From the NCBI GenBank assembly GCA_026122225.1, contig JANEZZ010000982.1, positions 863,501 through 927,500 of the forward strand: 64,000 bases of DNA. The letters run 5' to 3'. Made by a program: the position numbers and the translations under genes. This DNA comes from Heloderma charlesbogerti (Eukaryota > Chordata > Lepidosauria > Squamata > Helodermatidae). Positions 1 through 10,768 of this stretch are shown piece by piece. Within the stretch, counting starts at the first letter, position 1; each line of letters opens with the position of its first letter. The notes under the pieces are model-generated. The model was not told where the DNA came from. It ran no database searches and worked only from the letters and a program-made list of their open reading frames with translations.

Positions 1-1325
1 CATTTCTTTTTCTTTGGGATGGATTGAGTTGCTGCCTCCTGATCAATGTTACGGACCTCCGTCCATAGTTCCTCAGGCACTCTCTCTATCAGGTCTAATC
101 CCTTAAATCTACTCCTCACCTCCACTGTATATTCATCAGGGATATGATTGAGGTCATACCTGAATGGTTTAGTGGTTTTTCCTACGGTCTTCAATTTCAG
201 CCGAAATTTTGCAACAAGCAGCTCATGATCTGAGCCACAGTCAGCTCCAGGTCTTGTTTTGACTGACTGTATAGAGCTTCTCCATCTTTGGCTGCAAAGG
301 ACATAATCAATCTGATTTCGATATTGACCATCTGGTGATGTCCATGTGTAGAGTCGCCTCTTGTGCTGTTGGAAAAGAGTGTTTGCTATGATCAGCGTGT
401 TCTCTTGGCAAAACTCTATTAGCCTTTGTCCTGCTTCATTTTGTACACCAAGGCCATGCTTGCCTGTTATCCCGGTGATTTCTTGACTTCCTACTTTAGC
501 ATTCCAATCCCCTATGATGAAGAGGACATATTTTTTTGGTGTTAGTTCTAGAAGGTGTTGTAGGTCTTCATAGAACTGATCAACCTCAGCTTCTTTGGCC
601 TCAGTGGTTGGGGCATAGACTTTAATTACTGTAATGTTGAATGGTTTGCCTTGGATTCGTACTGAGATCATTCTATCATTTTTAAGATTGTACCCCAGTA
701 CTGCTTTTCCCACCCTTTTGTTGACTATGAGTGCTACTCCATTTCTTCTCAGGGATTCTTGCCCACAGTAGTAGATATGATGGTCACCTGAATTAAATTC
801 GCCCATGCCTGTCCATTTTAGTTTGCTGATTCCCAAGATGTCAATGTTCAGTCTTGCCGTCTCATGTTTGACCACCTCCAGCTTACCTTGATTCATTGAT
901 CTTACATTCCAGGTTCCTAGACAATATTGTTCTTTACAGCATCGGATTTTCTTTTCACCACCAGACACATCCACAGCTGAGTGTCCTTTCGGGTTTGGCC
1001 CAGCCGCTTCACTCTTTCTGGTGCTACTTGGAAATACCCTCTGCTCTTCCCCAGTAGTATATTGGACACCTTCCGACCTGAGGTGCTCATCTTCCAGCGT
1101 CATATATTTTAGCCTTGTGATACATAACGTTCCATGGGGTTTTCTTGGCAAGAATACTGGAGTGGGTTGCCATTTCCTTCTCCAGTGGACCACATTTTGT
1201 CAGAACTCTCTGCCATGACCTGTCCATCTTGGGTGGCCCTGCACGGTATAGCTTATGGCTTCACTGAGTTACACAAGCCCCTTCACCACAACAAGGCAGT
1301 GACCCGTGAAGGGGAAATAGGCTTT
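1..1325 (-). mobile_element. Bov-B (RTE clade) LINE, 5' part
   Basis: The minus strand carries the 5' end of a Bov-B non-LTR retrotransposon that continues beyond the left edge. The 5' untranslated part lies at about 1325-1104 and includes the stretch around TGGTCCACTGGAGAAGG (near 1190), which I recognise from ruminant and squamate Bov-B. The coding frame follows from 1103. The reverse transcriptase would lie outside the window. Similarity to ruminant Bov-B is high by eye across the whole segment, in line with the known horizontal spread of this family between squamates and ruminants. Confidence 0.9.
3..1103 (-). CDS. Bov-B ORF N-terminus: AP-like endonuclease domain (runs off window)
   Basis: An uninterrupted 367-codon frame starts at ATG (1103-1101) and runs off the left edge. 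It is the apurinic-type endonuclease domain that nicks target DNA to prime reverse transcription. Visible motifs: GTWNVRSMN (about residues 63-71), GISKLKWTGMG (91-101), KVYAPT (161-166), IIGDWNAKVG (196-205), NQIDYVLC (263-270) and CGSDHELLVAKF (289-300). The Asp/Asn pair (199, 201) and the Asp-His pair (292-293) are intact. Residue 94 is Lys (codon at 824-822, AAA), whereas this clade normally has a metal-binding Glu there (GISELKW). One G-to-A change would explain it, and it probably inactivates the nuclease. There are no stops or frameshifts, so the insertion looks young. It is not a host gene. Confidence 0.88.
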   Translation of the reverse strand, partial: MTLEDEHLRSEGVQYTTGEEQRVFPSSTRKSEAAGPNPKGHSAVDVSGGEKKIRCCKEQYCLGTWNVRSMNQGKLEVVKHETARLNIDILGISKLKWTGMGEFNSGDHHIYYCGQESLRRNGVALIVNKRVGKAVLGYNLKNDRMISVRIQGKPFNITVIKVYAPTTEAKEAEVDQFYEDLQHLLELTPKKYVLFIIGDWNAKVGSQEITGITGKHGLGVQNEAGQRLIEFCQENTLIIANTLFQQHKRRLYTWTSPDGQYRNQIDYVLCSQRWRSSIQSVKTRPGADCGSDHELLVAKFRLKLKTVGKTTKPFRYDLNHIPDEYTVEVRSRFKGLDLIERVPEELWTEVRNIDQEAATQSIPKKKK

Positions 1326-2739
1326 ATTGTGCAGAAACAGTCAGTCTTTCAACAGTTCAAATCTCGGTTCTTTGACTAAGCTGCCCTAACTTACTTACTT
1401 GAAGATCTCTTTGAGAGATGCACTATGGTAAGATAGAAAGTTGTGGCAAACTTAACATTACACAGTCCACACAGAACTTGAAGGGCTTTCTCAAACCTGC
1501 CCTCAGGGAGGATCTTCCCCTAATGACCTCTTGTGACGGGCTAACCTGGTAGACCACCTTAATTCCTTCATTTGCTCCACTCGCTTAGATCAACGTCTGG
1601 CCTGCACATCTGCCGTGCTCTCCTCCTCCACTTCTGCAAGTTGTTGCATTCCCACAGAAGGAGAAGTGTATCTGTGCCTGGCTCTAACCGATTGGTGTGC
1701 CCTTGAGAAGAGTCTTCTCAGTTTCCTGGAGCCCTTTGAGGAATTTCCTCCCCCGCCTCCTGGCCCATCTCATCTTCTGGCTCTGATTCCACAGGGACGT
1801 AGTAGCAATCTACCTGATTTTGCACTACTCCAAATGTTGTGACACAGTTCTTGGCAGTTTAAACATGTCAGAATACACATTTAAATTAGTATTGTGAGAG
1901 ATTTTTTTGAGGAACTTTTAAATATAGCAGACTGATGCAGCAATAGAACAGAATTACAGATACAATAGGTGAATGTGCCAAGGGCTGGAAATAAACATTT
2001 TTGCTCATTCCTCAATGGAATCTCCATGTCCAGAGGCGGTTTTCATGGAATACCCGTTGCTGGGGAAGACAACAGCAGAGGAGTTCTTTATGTTCTGCTT
2101 ATGGGCTTTCCAGATCCACCGGCTGACCATTATGGGAAACAGGATGCTTGACTACTTGCATTCATTTGGATCTGTTATATTTTAAATATAAAACAATAAA
2201 AAGAAAGGAATCGAGATAATGGGTTGGATCCAGATTTAGTCAGAGTAGACCCAATGAAATCAGTGGGACTTAAATCGAGTCATGTCTAATGAGTCTCCTA
2301 TAAGTAGGACAATGTATCTAACACAGTGCTCTCTTGTCCCACTACATGTGTTAATTTACTCAGCAATGCTATGATTGTGTTACCACCAATTACTGCTGCT
2401 GTGAATGGTCATTTTGCATACATTTAAGTTCTATTTGAATTCTCACAGACTGTACGTTTTGCATTTCATTGCCACATAACTCCTCCTTTTTACATGTTTT
2501 TCTCCTTTATATCCACCAGACAACTGTTGATCACACTCCATACATCTGCTGAAGTGGGTTAGTCCAGAAAAGCTTATGCCGAAATAAAATGTGTTAGTCT
2601 TTAAGGTGCTACAAGGTTCTTTGTTGTTTTTGTTGCAACAGAGTAATGTGGCTTCCCTTATGATACTTACCAAAGGCAGGAGGGTGGAAGGGGGATACTA
2701 GACAGCCCTGACTGTCAGTTAAGGCTGATGCCCTGGTCC
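1326..2739. other. SOX5 intron with minor old repeat pieces
   Basis: No gene is seen. About 2220-2300 has the CAATGAAATCAGTGGGACTT-type signature of an old amniote repeat. 2545-2655 has the GAAAAGCTTATGCC / AATAAAATGTGTTAGTCT signature of another interspersed repeat, seen again near 34860-34930. The rest is unassigned. Confidence 0.5.
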
Positions 2740-3052
2740 AGGTGCCACCTTTGGAGTTGTGGTGGCTATCTGCAGGGACAGAGCCTTTTCTGTTGTGGCA
2801 CCCCAGTTGTGGAATAGCCAGCCCACACCAGTTCACCTTGGTACCTCCTTTAACTTTTCTGAGGCATCCAGTGAAAAGGATTCTTTTTTCCTAAGCCTTT
2901 GGTGCATCTTAATTATCGCTGGTGTTAGTTTGTGTGCTGTGATGCTGCTTGTCTCTTTTGTATTGGAGTGGTTAATATTTATTTTTTGATGATGTTATTT
3001 TTGCCATAGTTTCATGTAGATTTCATATAAGCCACCTTGGGCATTAATTTGA
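2740..3052 (+). mobile_element. L2-type LINE 3' fragment
   Basis: The sequence encodes the degraded C-terminal L2 motif (AFSVVAPQLWNSQP, about 2785-2826), followed by a T-rich 3' tail with ATAAGCCACCTTGGGC. It is 5'-truncated and shares the motif with the better copies at 14445-15345 and 45100-45789. Confidence 0.7.
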
Positions 3053-3067
3053 TGGAAACATTAGATA

Positions 3068-3091
3068 TGTGTGTGTGTGTGTGTGTGTGTG
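3068..3091. repeat. (TG)n microsatellite
   Basis: A pure TG tract of about 12 units follows the L2 tail. Confidence 0.95.
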
Positions 3092-3194
3092 CACGTGTGA
3101 AATAAATATCTACATTACATTTAAAAGATGCTGTGGGGAGAAAAAAAAAACCCACCATGTAGATTAGTCTCAGATTTCTAATATATATTAAGAG

Positions 3195-3868
3195 TAGTGT
3201 TGTGCCGAAAATTTCTCCCACATTTTTTTCAACTATTCTCATCCAGTTTGATTGAAAAGAAATTCAAAGGAGAAGAAATTTCAGAGTAGTTCTTATGGGT
3301 TGGGTTTGGGGTGCTTGTGCTTACCTTACTTATGAGGTGGCTGAGGAGTATGTGTGATCGTCCTGTCTGTCATCAAACAGTAATCTCTGTGGGAGCCTTT
3401 AGCCTCCTCTGCTTTCGGCACTTCAGTTAAAGCCATCATGAGGAAGACGTCATGAGGCAATTCCTCCCATGGGGCTTTTTCAGCTCAGGAAATGCAGGTG
3501 GCCTGGGAGGCTGCAGAGCGATGGGAAGATGTGTAATAGAGGGAGAAAACACACACAGCACCCACTGCCACCTCACAGTGATTAGGTAAGCTCGAAAACC
3601 AAAAGTAATTCAAACTTTTGCCTCTGAAAAGTGGAAGCCTCAATGCAGCTGATGCTGTTGCCACCTACAGAAACAGTGCAATAAGCCAAAACCCCTTAGG
3701 AAAACAGAAAGAAGCTGTGCTGCAACCCCTGCCAGTAGTGAGCCCTATCTGTGAGAAACTGTTGGAGACTTTTTCCTCCCTTAGGAGAAATTCTGTGAAA
3801 TTGTCCCCCCATTTCTCTGTCCACAAATAGGCTGGAGAATTTTGAGAGGCCATTTGCGCACAGCTCTA
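3195..3868. mobile_element. Non-autonomous hAT element, family TAGAGCTGTGC
   Basis: 674 bp flanked by the perfect 8-bp duplication ATTAAGAG (3187-3194 and 3869-3876). The ends are inverted: TAGTGTTGTGCC at the left and, read on the minus strand, TAGAGCTGTGCGC at the right. 8-bp duplications and TAG-starting termini are typical of hAT transposons. There is no transposase. Related copies are at 23950-24667, 39433-40354 and 60013-60754. Confidence 0.9.
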
Positions 3869-3876
3869 ATTAAGAG

Positions 3877-5447
3877 TGTGTCCTTCAGTAGGGCTAGATT
3901 AACAGTCAACGCCAGTGACAAAACCTTGATTTCATGTATTCAGATGAAGATCTATATGATCCAAACCCCCTTCTTCCTCTCCTCCTTGGTCACTGCCTTC
4001 TCAAGACATGTACTGAGAAGGAAGATATCCCTCAGAGGCAAACTATGCAACCCTCCACGGAAAGTTTCTTGAGAATATGTTCCCAGTGATCACTGTGCGT
4101 TTGTATTCCATGTACCGTAGTTGCGCCTGTCTTGTTCCATCTGTTGGCCCCAATATTATCTCATGTTGCCTGCCTCACTTCACCATTTATTTCTTTTGTA
4201 GCAATGGAGAAACTCACTCAGTGAGCTGAGCACCTGGGTCAACTTTATTTGCAGCGGAGGAATGATGATGTTGCATTGAGAGTTAATTTAATGAGTGTTG
4301 ATAAAGAGCTTTGTCAATTACCATTATTCATTTTGAATGCTGCCCATTCAACAGGGTATGTTGAGAAGAAGCATTTCTTGTGATGAGCAGGGAATTTCCC
4401 TTTGGTTCCTCTGTGATCTGTCTGTCTGTCTGTCTGACTTACCTCACATGAAATGTTGTGTATTGTTTGAAGCAAAGTAAGAAATTGGCTCCTGGCGTCC
4501 CCTAGAGATTTGCAGATGCTGTGTTGATCGGAGCTTAAGACACTCATTTCCTGTTTAGCAGCTAGCCTGAACTTATTTATGGAGACAGGGGGGTGCAGGG
4601 GGACTGCCTAGCATTGAAACAAAGCAGCTGTGGTGTGGGGAACCCAGATGAACAATGCTGTAATTATTATGGGTTACATCCTATCTGGAGGGTCCATATA
4701 TACCACAAAGTCAGTGATGTTCAGTTCAGTTCCTAAAAGGAGAGGTGCTGCTATTTGCTTAAGGCAGAGCCAACAGTACTGACCTTTTATTTTTCATGAG
4801 GGTTGAAAAGCAGCTCCTCTTCTGGCCAGTCATGGACAATTGCAAGCATATTTGCATTCCTTCAGTGCTGCACTTCATGGCACCATGTTCCTTCTTGCAC
4901 TTTGCCCTAATTGTGCTTGGCCTCATTTCCCAACACTGTGGCTTAATGCACTTGTTGTCCCTGGTGATTCTACATCATTTTGCTACTGTTAGGTTGACAG
5001 TGTCGGGATGCTAATGTGACTGCTCCCATTATGGATGCTTGTAAAGAAAAGAAAACCGTATGACTCACCACAGCAAATCACAAGGGAGAAGGTGCGACTT
5101 CTGGAAGGTCTCGATCTTCAGCACCTCTCCTGTGAAGAACGAAATTGTAATTTCATTGATTATGAATCATGCTGGTAAACTGGTGGACATCATAAGGACT
5201 AAGGCAACAACTCTGCCTTGTTCTAACTAAGGCATGGGATGGGGAGGTTTCTTGGGCTACACTTCAGCACACTTGGATCAGGTCTGCTCTACACATGCAA
5301 CACAATGAAGTGGCAAAGTCCTGATCGGAGTGGACTGCGCTACTTCAGAGGAGAAGTGGAGGTACAGTTCTTCAGGTCTTTTGTCTGAAATGGTGCCCAT
5401 GGGTAGTTCCTACCCTTATCCTTAGAGTGAGCAGGGAGGTTTCCCAC
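3877..5447. other. SOX5 intron, mostly unique
   Basis: No gene or clear transposon is seen. 4420-4437 has a short GTCT tandem run. About 4200-4400 is AT-rich, repeat-free sequence. Confidence 0.5.
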
Positions 5448-5478
5448 TTTCTTTTTCCTCTTGCAAGAAACCCGAAGC

Positions 5479-6288
5479 TAGGGATGTACAAAAGTCACTT
5501 ACCTTTTCGCGGATTCTGTTCATGGTGGGGGGGAGGCATTCTGTCCCTCCCCCCGGAATCCTCGATGGGGGGGGAGGCGATCCGGTCCTCCCCCCCGGAA
5601 TCCTCGACGGCCGGCTGTGCTCCGCAGCGGCTCCACGGAACAGCCGGCCAGGCCCAGGCCAGGGCCATCCGCAGCCGGATTTCTGGCCGCGGAGGGCTCT
5701 GGGTAACAAAAAAAAAAACGCGTATGCAAATGGCGGTGGCTACAGCCGCTGCCATTTGCGTTCCTTATTTTTCGCCATCTTAGTCTACATCAATATTTAC
5801 GTAGACTAAGACGAAGAAAAGAAAGGGGAACGCAAATAGCGTACTGGGTGCTATTTGCGTTCCCCTTTCTTGTCTTCGTTTTAGTCTACGTAAATATTTA
5901 CATAGACTAAGACGGTGAAAAATAAGGAACGCAAATGGCGGCGGCCATAGCCGCCGCCATTTGCGTACGCGTTTTTTTTTTTTTACCCAGACATGATAGG
6001 CTACGTAAGTCTTTACGTAGCCTATTACGTCTATGGGGAAAAAGAAAAAGAAAAAAACACAGACTGCAAATGGCGGCGGCGGCAGCCAGTCGGAAGACCA
6101 GCTGCCACCGCCGCCGCCGCCACTGGAGCCGCCACCGTCTGAAACATCCGCCCCAGGTAAGTCTCGTCCCGGGGGGGATCCATGGCAGGCGGAGGGGTGG
6201 CAGGCCATTCCGTGATGGATTTTGGGGGGCCAAATGCACTGGCATTTGGCCTCACCGAGATCCATTGCGGAATTCTCTGACATCCCTA
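5479..6288. mobile_element. CGG-rich palindromic hAT MITE (copy 1)
   Basis: 810 bp with TAGGGATGT inverted termini and the perfect 8-bp duplication CCCGAAGC (5471-5478, 6289-6296). The interior (about 5706-5984) is one large palindrome centred near 5845 with arms of about 140 bp. The arms contain smaller hairpins: CAAATGGCGGYGGC stems and TAGTCTACGT...ACGTAGACTA stems. A further hairpin with TAGGCTACGTAA lies at about 5996-6030. AGGTAAGT splice-donor matches face outward near both ends (minus strand 5504-5497; plus strand 6155-6162). There is no transposase; open frames here are shadows of the palindrome. Confidence 0.9.
5706..5984. repeat. Large nested palindrome
   Basis: Mirror-complementary arms are separated by a 9-bp loop (5841-5849), and A and T tracts bound the two ends. 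Each arm contains two further perfect or near-perfect hairpins. Confidence 0.85.
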
Positions 6289-6454
6289 CCCGAAGCAGCT
6301 CACATGGTCCTCTTGCTCTCTTCTGCTGTGCAGCAGGTTAAGATGAGAGCCAGTGACTGGCCCAAAGCCACCCTGTGGGCTTCATGGCCAAGTGGAGACC
6401 TGAACCTAGATCTCCTGAGTCTCAGTCCAACACTCGAACCGCTACCCCACAGTA

Positions 6455-7440
6455 GCTTACTGAGACCCTGGTAGGTTGCATCGGGTTGGTGAGCCCCTTA
6501 AACATGCCACCAGTCCCCTATTTCAATGAATATTTCCTTATTTAGTATTACTAAATGATCACCCTAAATAAAGAGCCGTTACTTGAAATGATGGACAGGT
6601 GGCATAGCTATGGTTCCTGGTGGGTCACTAGCACCCCTGGGTGTGTAGGTCCAGGAGGTTTCCATAGAGCCAGGTTTTGAGATTACCTGGATGCCACACT
6701 GTGCAAACACACTGGAATTGTAGCAGTCAAGGAAGCTTTTGCCCTGTTCTCTGTCTTCACCCTTTTACTCTATTGACAAACTGTATATACAACATGAAGA
6801 AACCACGGTGCCAAAGATATTGGAAAAACAACATGCTGACTCGCTATCTCAGCAAAACAGCATATGGAATAGACGAACATAAAAGCTGAGGGTTTCTGGG
6901 CAGGCAAACAGGTCATTGTAACCGGATACCATATTTTCATTGAAGCAGCAAGGCATCATGGTAAGGAAACAAAAGATGATGAGAAGGGAGGGGAGCAGGG
7001 AAGGGGGAGGTGACCTGAAACAGAAAATTAAAAGTAGCATTTGTTGTTTGTCTGACAGCCAGCTGCAGACTATAAAAGGGGGTGAGGGTAGGGGATGAAA
7101 TCTATGCAGAAGCAGAATGATTAAGCCATATTTCTAGAGGTGGCAGAACTGCAAACAGCTCAAGACATTTAGGAACTACAGCTCCCAACCTCCAGCAACA
7201 CGCAAAGCAAAGTTACAGAATGACAAGACGGGAAACCTAAATAAGACACAGAAATATCCTCCCACTAAAGGATGGAGAAGTGCTATCAGGTGGCAATCAA
7301 GGATACTTAAAATGTATTACTATTGCAAGAGAAACTGGCCAATACATTGTTTTTTGGGATGTACCCATTGAACACCTCCAGGCTGATTCATACAATATAG
7401 CAAATTGCAAACACTAAATATTATGTCTTGCTTTTATGTC
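6455..7440. other. SOX5 intron, no gene seen
   Basis: Unassigned sequence with an AG-rich patch at about 6975-7010. A short AACTACAGCTCCCAACCTCCAGCAAC fragment (about 7165-7190) resembles the ends of an old DNA-element family seen near 31380, 61740 and 63390. Confidence 0.45.
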
Positions 7441-7621
7441 TTGCATTTTTCTCCAAGGAGCCCAAAGCAGTGTATACACGATTCTCCCCCTTCTATTTTA
7501 CCCTCACAACAATCCTGTGAGATGGGTTAGACTGAGAGATAGCGGCCAGCCCAAAGCCACCCAGTGAGCTTCATGGGCACTTGAACCTTGGTCATTCCAG
7601 CCCTGGTCCAACATTCTAACA

Positions 7622-8610
7622 CAGGGGTGTTGAACCTCTTTTGGCAAGGAATTCAAGGCCAAATTTGGAGAAGGTTACAGGAGGCACATTCCAATGGTAG
7701 GCAGTGCTAAAGGAAAGGGGGAGCAGGGCCAAGGGCAAAAGGAGTGTAGCCCAAGTACTAAAAATTAGTGCTATGCCAAAAAAAATGATTCTTCCATTTT
7801 TGGCATTTCATGTGTGTATGGGTGGGGGGGGGAAGAAAACTCTGATGAAAGAGGCTGGGAGAAGTGAGAATTTCAGAGAATTTTCTCCTTGGGGAGGGGA
7901 ACAGGCTTTTCACATACCTTTTTAAGTGCAGGCAATTCTTGAGTGGTCTTCTTCCTTTTTTATTTTTTTAAAAAGCACCCCCTGCATTTGCAGGAGCCCA
8001 GGACTCTTCTCCAACCTGGCACTTCTTTCTGAACTCCCAGGAGACCATGTGACCTCACCCTCTCCAATAGACATTCAGGAAGAACTCCTGGCTGGAGAAG
8101 AGAGAGTCCTGGGATCCTGCAAGTGCAGAGTTTGTTTGTTTTAAAACACACACACACACACACACCACACAATAAAAAAAATAGAAAGAAGACCACGCAA
8201 GAATTGCCTACACTTAAAAAAGGTATGTGGAAACCTTGTTCCCCTTCCCAAGGAGAAAATTCTCCAAAATTCTCCCCCTCCCTCCGAAAGAGGCAGAAAA
8301 AACAATGCCTCTTTTGCAGGGACAGAAAAAGTTCCCGAAAATAGAGGGCAGGATTTGGCACAGCACTACTAAAAATGCCAGCATGTTTTAGTTTAAAGCT
8401 CTCACCGCCAGTAGCTAAGCCTTAGGAGAGGCATTTCAGCCTCTTAGAATCGGGAAGAAAACTCACAAAAGCCAGGAAACCATGAAATTATAGGCAGTCA
8501 GGGAAGCAGGGAGAGTGAGAACTACCAGGTGACATGGGAAAGGGTGTGTGGCCATCTTGGGAACCCCAGAGGACTGAAATTGGCCCCCAGCCTGAGGTTA
8601 AGCACCCCTG
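7622..8610. mobile_element. hAT MITE, family CAGGGGTG, host of a second hAT
   Basis: The termini are CAGGGGTGTTGAACCTC and its inverted partner ending AGCACCCCTG, with the perfect duplication TTCTAACA (7614-7621, 8611-8618). It carries another hAT element at 7766-8368. Relatives: 18675-19007, 40654-41067 and 59667-59940. Confidence 0.9.
7766..8368. mobile_element. hAT MITE nested inside 7622-8610
   Basis: The ends are TAGTGCTATGCC and, on the minus strand, TAGTGCTGTGCC. The perfect duplication CTAAAAAT is at 7758-7765 and 8369-8376. Internally about 7880-7965 and 8200-8280 form inverted arms (TTCTCCTTGGGGAGGGGAAC and its complement). It contains an (AC)n tract at 8146-8170. Confidence 0.9.
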
Positions 8611-8658
8611 TTCTAACAGTTTCTTCATGCTGGCTCTCAGAATATGCAGCGGGGCAGC

Positions 8659-8877
8659 CAGCGGAGGCTGGTGGCTCTGATTTTGGTGGGGCTGTGGATC
8701 AATCCTGGGTTTTAGTCAGAACAAGTGAGAACTCTAAAGGAGCTCTCCAAGGTTCTGAATCCCACCCACAGAATAGGTTCAGCACCTCAGATAGTTCCTT
8801 TAGACTTCTGGCTGGTTCTGACTAAAATGCAGAATGGATTCACAGCCCCATTGGAATCAGAGCCACCAACCTCCACT
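8659..8877. mobile_element. Foldback hAT MITE, family CAGTGGAGGCTGGTGG
   Basis: The inverted termini are CAGCGGAGGCTGGTGGCTC and GAGCCACCAACCTCCACT. GGGGCAGC appears on both sides (8651-8658, 8878-8885). Both halves are complementary, with the GTCAGAAC / GTTCTGAC pair near the centre. The last terminal G is ambiguous with the duplication. Confidence 0.85.
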
Positions 8878-9044
8878 GGGGCAGCCCCCATATACTGGTT
8901 AAATGCAAGGTGCCCATGTACATTCTAATGCCTTTTTCCTTTTAATCATGAAACCCTTCTTCCCCCCTGCCCCAAATTTCAGGAATAAAGATAGTGTATT
9001 ACCAGGTATACCTGTGGCAATGCACACGTATATGGACATAGACA

Positions 9045-9190
9045 TAGATTCATAGGGTTGGAAGGGGCCTACAAGACCATCAAGTCCAACCCCCTGCTCC
9101 ATGCAGGAAGCCTGATCCCCAGGCAGTCTCCCTTCCAAGTACGAACCAGGGCTGACCCTGCTTAGCTTCCGAGATCAGCTGAGATCAGGC
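9045..9190 (-). mobile_element. 5S-rRNA-derived SINE with CR1-like tail (copy 1)
   Basis: Read on the minus strand, the head matches the 3' half of 5S rRNA (GCTAAGCAGGGTCAGCCCTGG, then a GGATGGGAGAC-like segment). It is followed by a CR1-type 3' end (GGGGGTTGGACT, CCTTCCAACCC, ATGAATCTA). The 5' part of 5S is missing. Confidence 0.85.
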
Positions 9191-9215
9191 AAGCAGCATT
9201 ACTGGAGAGGTATCG

Positions 9216-9380
9216 TAGAATCATAGGGTTGGAAGTGGCCTGCAAGACCATCGAGTCCAACCCCCTGCTCAATGCAGGAAGCCTGATTCCCAGGCGGTCT
9301 CCCATCCAAGTACGAACCAGGGCTGACCCTGCTTTGCCTCCGAGATCAGCCAAGATCGGGCGCATCCAGCCACTTAGACA
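9216..9380 (-). mobile_element. 5S-rRNA-derived SINE with CR1-like tail (copy 2)
   Basis: Same structure and orientation as the copy 25 bp to its left. It keeps slightly more of the 5S head: the minus strand reads GCGCCCGATCTTGGCTGATC near 9365-9345. Confidence 0.85.
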
Positions 9381-9940
9381 TAAGATATTGCAGCAGTAAG
9401 ATTCATCGCTAGAGAGGCCAGACTTAGAAATTTCCCCCATCTCAAAAAAGATATCATAGAGGCTGGGCAGGAATAGGTACAGAACAGTGCAATCAAAACG
9501 ATTAAGGGGGCATTATCTTGAGAATTTAATAGACTGGGTAGTGGTGGGGACTGGGGAGCTTTTTTGCTTAGAGAAAAAAAGGTAATGAGGAGGAACGTGA
9601 TAGGAATTATGGACAGTGATGTACTGATAAATTTTGAACTGCAGATGCTCATCATGACTTTCCCCATAGGCACACCCCCCAAGGAGAGTCCAAAAATGGA
9701 GGCAGCTGTGCTGATCCATATCAGCAAACCAGTTCTAGCAGGGAAGGGAGGTTCCTCCACCAGGAACAGGGGGGTTGTAATGGGACTTAACTGCCCATTC
9801 AAGAAGACCAAGCCACCCCAAAATACTTTACATTGTTGCTGGGAAAATTAATTTGCCCTCAGCTACTGTGAGGATTGCAGCTAAGCTCAGAGGGAACAGG
9901 GAATTTTCAAGGAGTACAGATGACGTCTGCAGAAGCACCT
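9381..9940. other. Unassigned intron
   Basis: No family is recognised. A 145-codon open frame on the minus strand (9811-9377) has no conserved motif and looks like chance. Confidence 0.4.
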
Positions 9941-10031
9941 TGGATATCTCCCTCAGAGTTCTGACTGGTTCTGACTGAAACCCGGAGTGGATTTACTGCC
10001 CCAGTGACATCAGAGCCACCAGCCTCCACTG
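9941..10031. mobile_element. Half of a CAGTGGAGG-family MITE
   Basis: Only the right half is present: GGTTCTGACTGAAACCCGGAG through GAGCCACCAGCCTCCACTG. Confidence 0.7.
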
Positions 10032-10390
10032 CCTGAGTCCTTGCTAATGAGAAAGTGCTGGTAATGTGTCTCGGCACACCCTGGTTCCACTACACAGGGA
10101 TCAGGGAGAGTGAATAGAGAGAGGCATCCCACGTGCACAGCATGTGGTCACCACGAGACCCCTTCGATGCGGTACATTTTGATAGAACCTCCCACCTTCT
10201 GACCAAAGGAAATGCATGTTTATAATTTACATACGGGATTCATGATCAAAAGATATAGCAGTAGTTGCTGGGTTAATGGATTTTTAGAAGTGTCATTAGA
10301 ATAATTCACAGAGGATGTGTCAACCCCTGGCTATTAGCCATGACAGCTGTGAATAGAGCGTCTGCATTCAGAAGCAGTATATCTCTGATT

Positions 10391-10768
10391 AGGGATGCTC
10401 CATGATTTTGCTCAGTCTACATTGAGGCCATCCACACTTCCCAGACTAATGTGTGGTATGGAACACTGTTATCCTTTGAACTGTGCATTTCTCTCTAATG
10501 TCATGATGTAAGTTTGCAGTACCAAAATGCATATAAATGTGTATTTTAGCATAAAAAGCATATAAAATGTGTATTTAGGGTAAAATGTATATGAAAAGTG
10601 AATTCTGTGGAAAATACATTCAAAATGTGTATTTAAATTTGTATTTAGACATGTTTTTTGTGAGGATTAAAAATGTACACATTAATTTGGACATAGGAGA
10701 GAATGTACTTACGAATGAATAGATACGAAACAGACATGGATTGGAAACAGACTGCGTTGCCAATCCCT
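10391..10768. mobile_element. Possible hAT-like MITE with TGCATATAAATGTGTATTT core
   Basis: It starts TAGGGATGCTCC and ends GCCAATCCCTA. The core is made of degenerate ATGTGTATTT repeats. The right end matches, inverted, the left end of the copy at 22585. No clean target duplication was found, so the borders are approximate. Confidence 0.5.

Larger units (their letters stand above)
5448..6454 (-). mobile_element. Sauria-type tRNA SINE, split by a hAT element
   Basis: A SINE in antisense is interrupted by the hAT element at 5479-6288. Its 3' part is about 5448-5478, and the body and tRNA-related part is 6289-6454 (GTGACTGGCCCAAAGCCACC, then CCAACACTCGAACCGCTAC). The hAT target duplication lies within the SINE. 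Confidence 0.7.
7445..8640 (-). mobile_element. Sauria-type tRNA SINE, split by nested hAT elements
   Basis: An antisense SINE: its 3' part and body are at 7445-7621, and the 5' end (CATGCTGGCTCTC) is at 8611-8640. It is interrupted by the element at 7622-8610, whose target duplication TTCTAACA lies in the SINE's tRNA-related region. Confidence 0.85.

Noticed and set aside
5780..6283. 167-codon minus-strand open frame
   Set aside because: It lies inside the palindromic MITE; the protein is Gly-, Phe- and Lys-rich from CGG and A/T tracts, with open frames on both strands, as palindromes produce.
5935..6474. 179-codon plus-strand open frame
   Set aside because: Same MITE on the other strand, running into a SINE; low-complexity Arg/Ala/Lys translation with no domain.
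9377..9811. 145-codon hydrophobic minus-strand frame
   Set aside because: Looks membrane-like, but its Ser/Leu/Ile richness comes from A/G-rich sense DNA; no family recognised.
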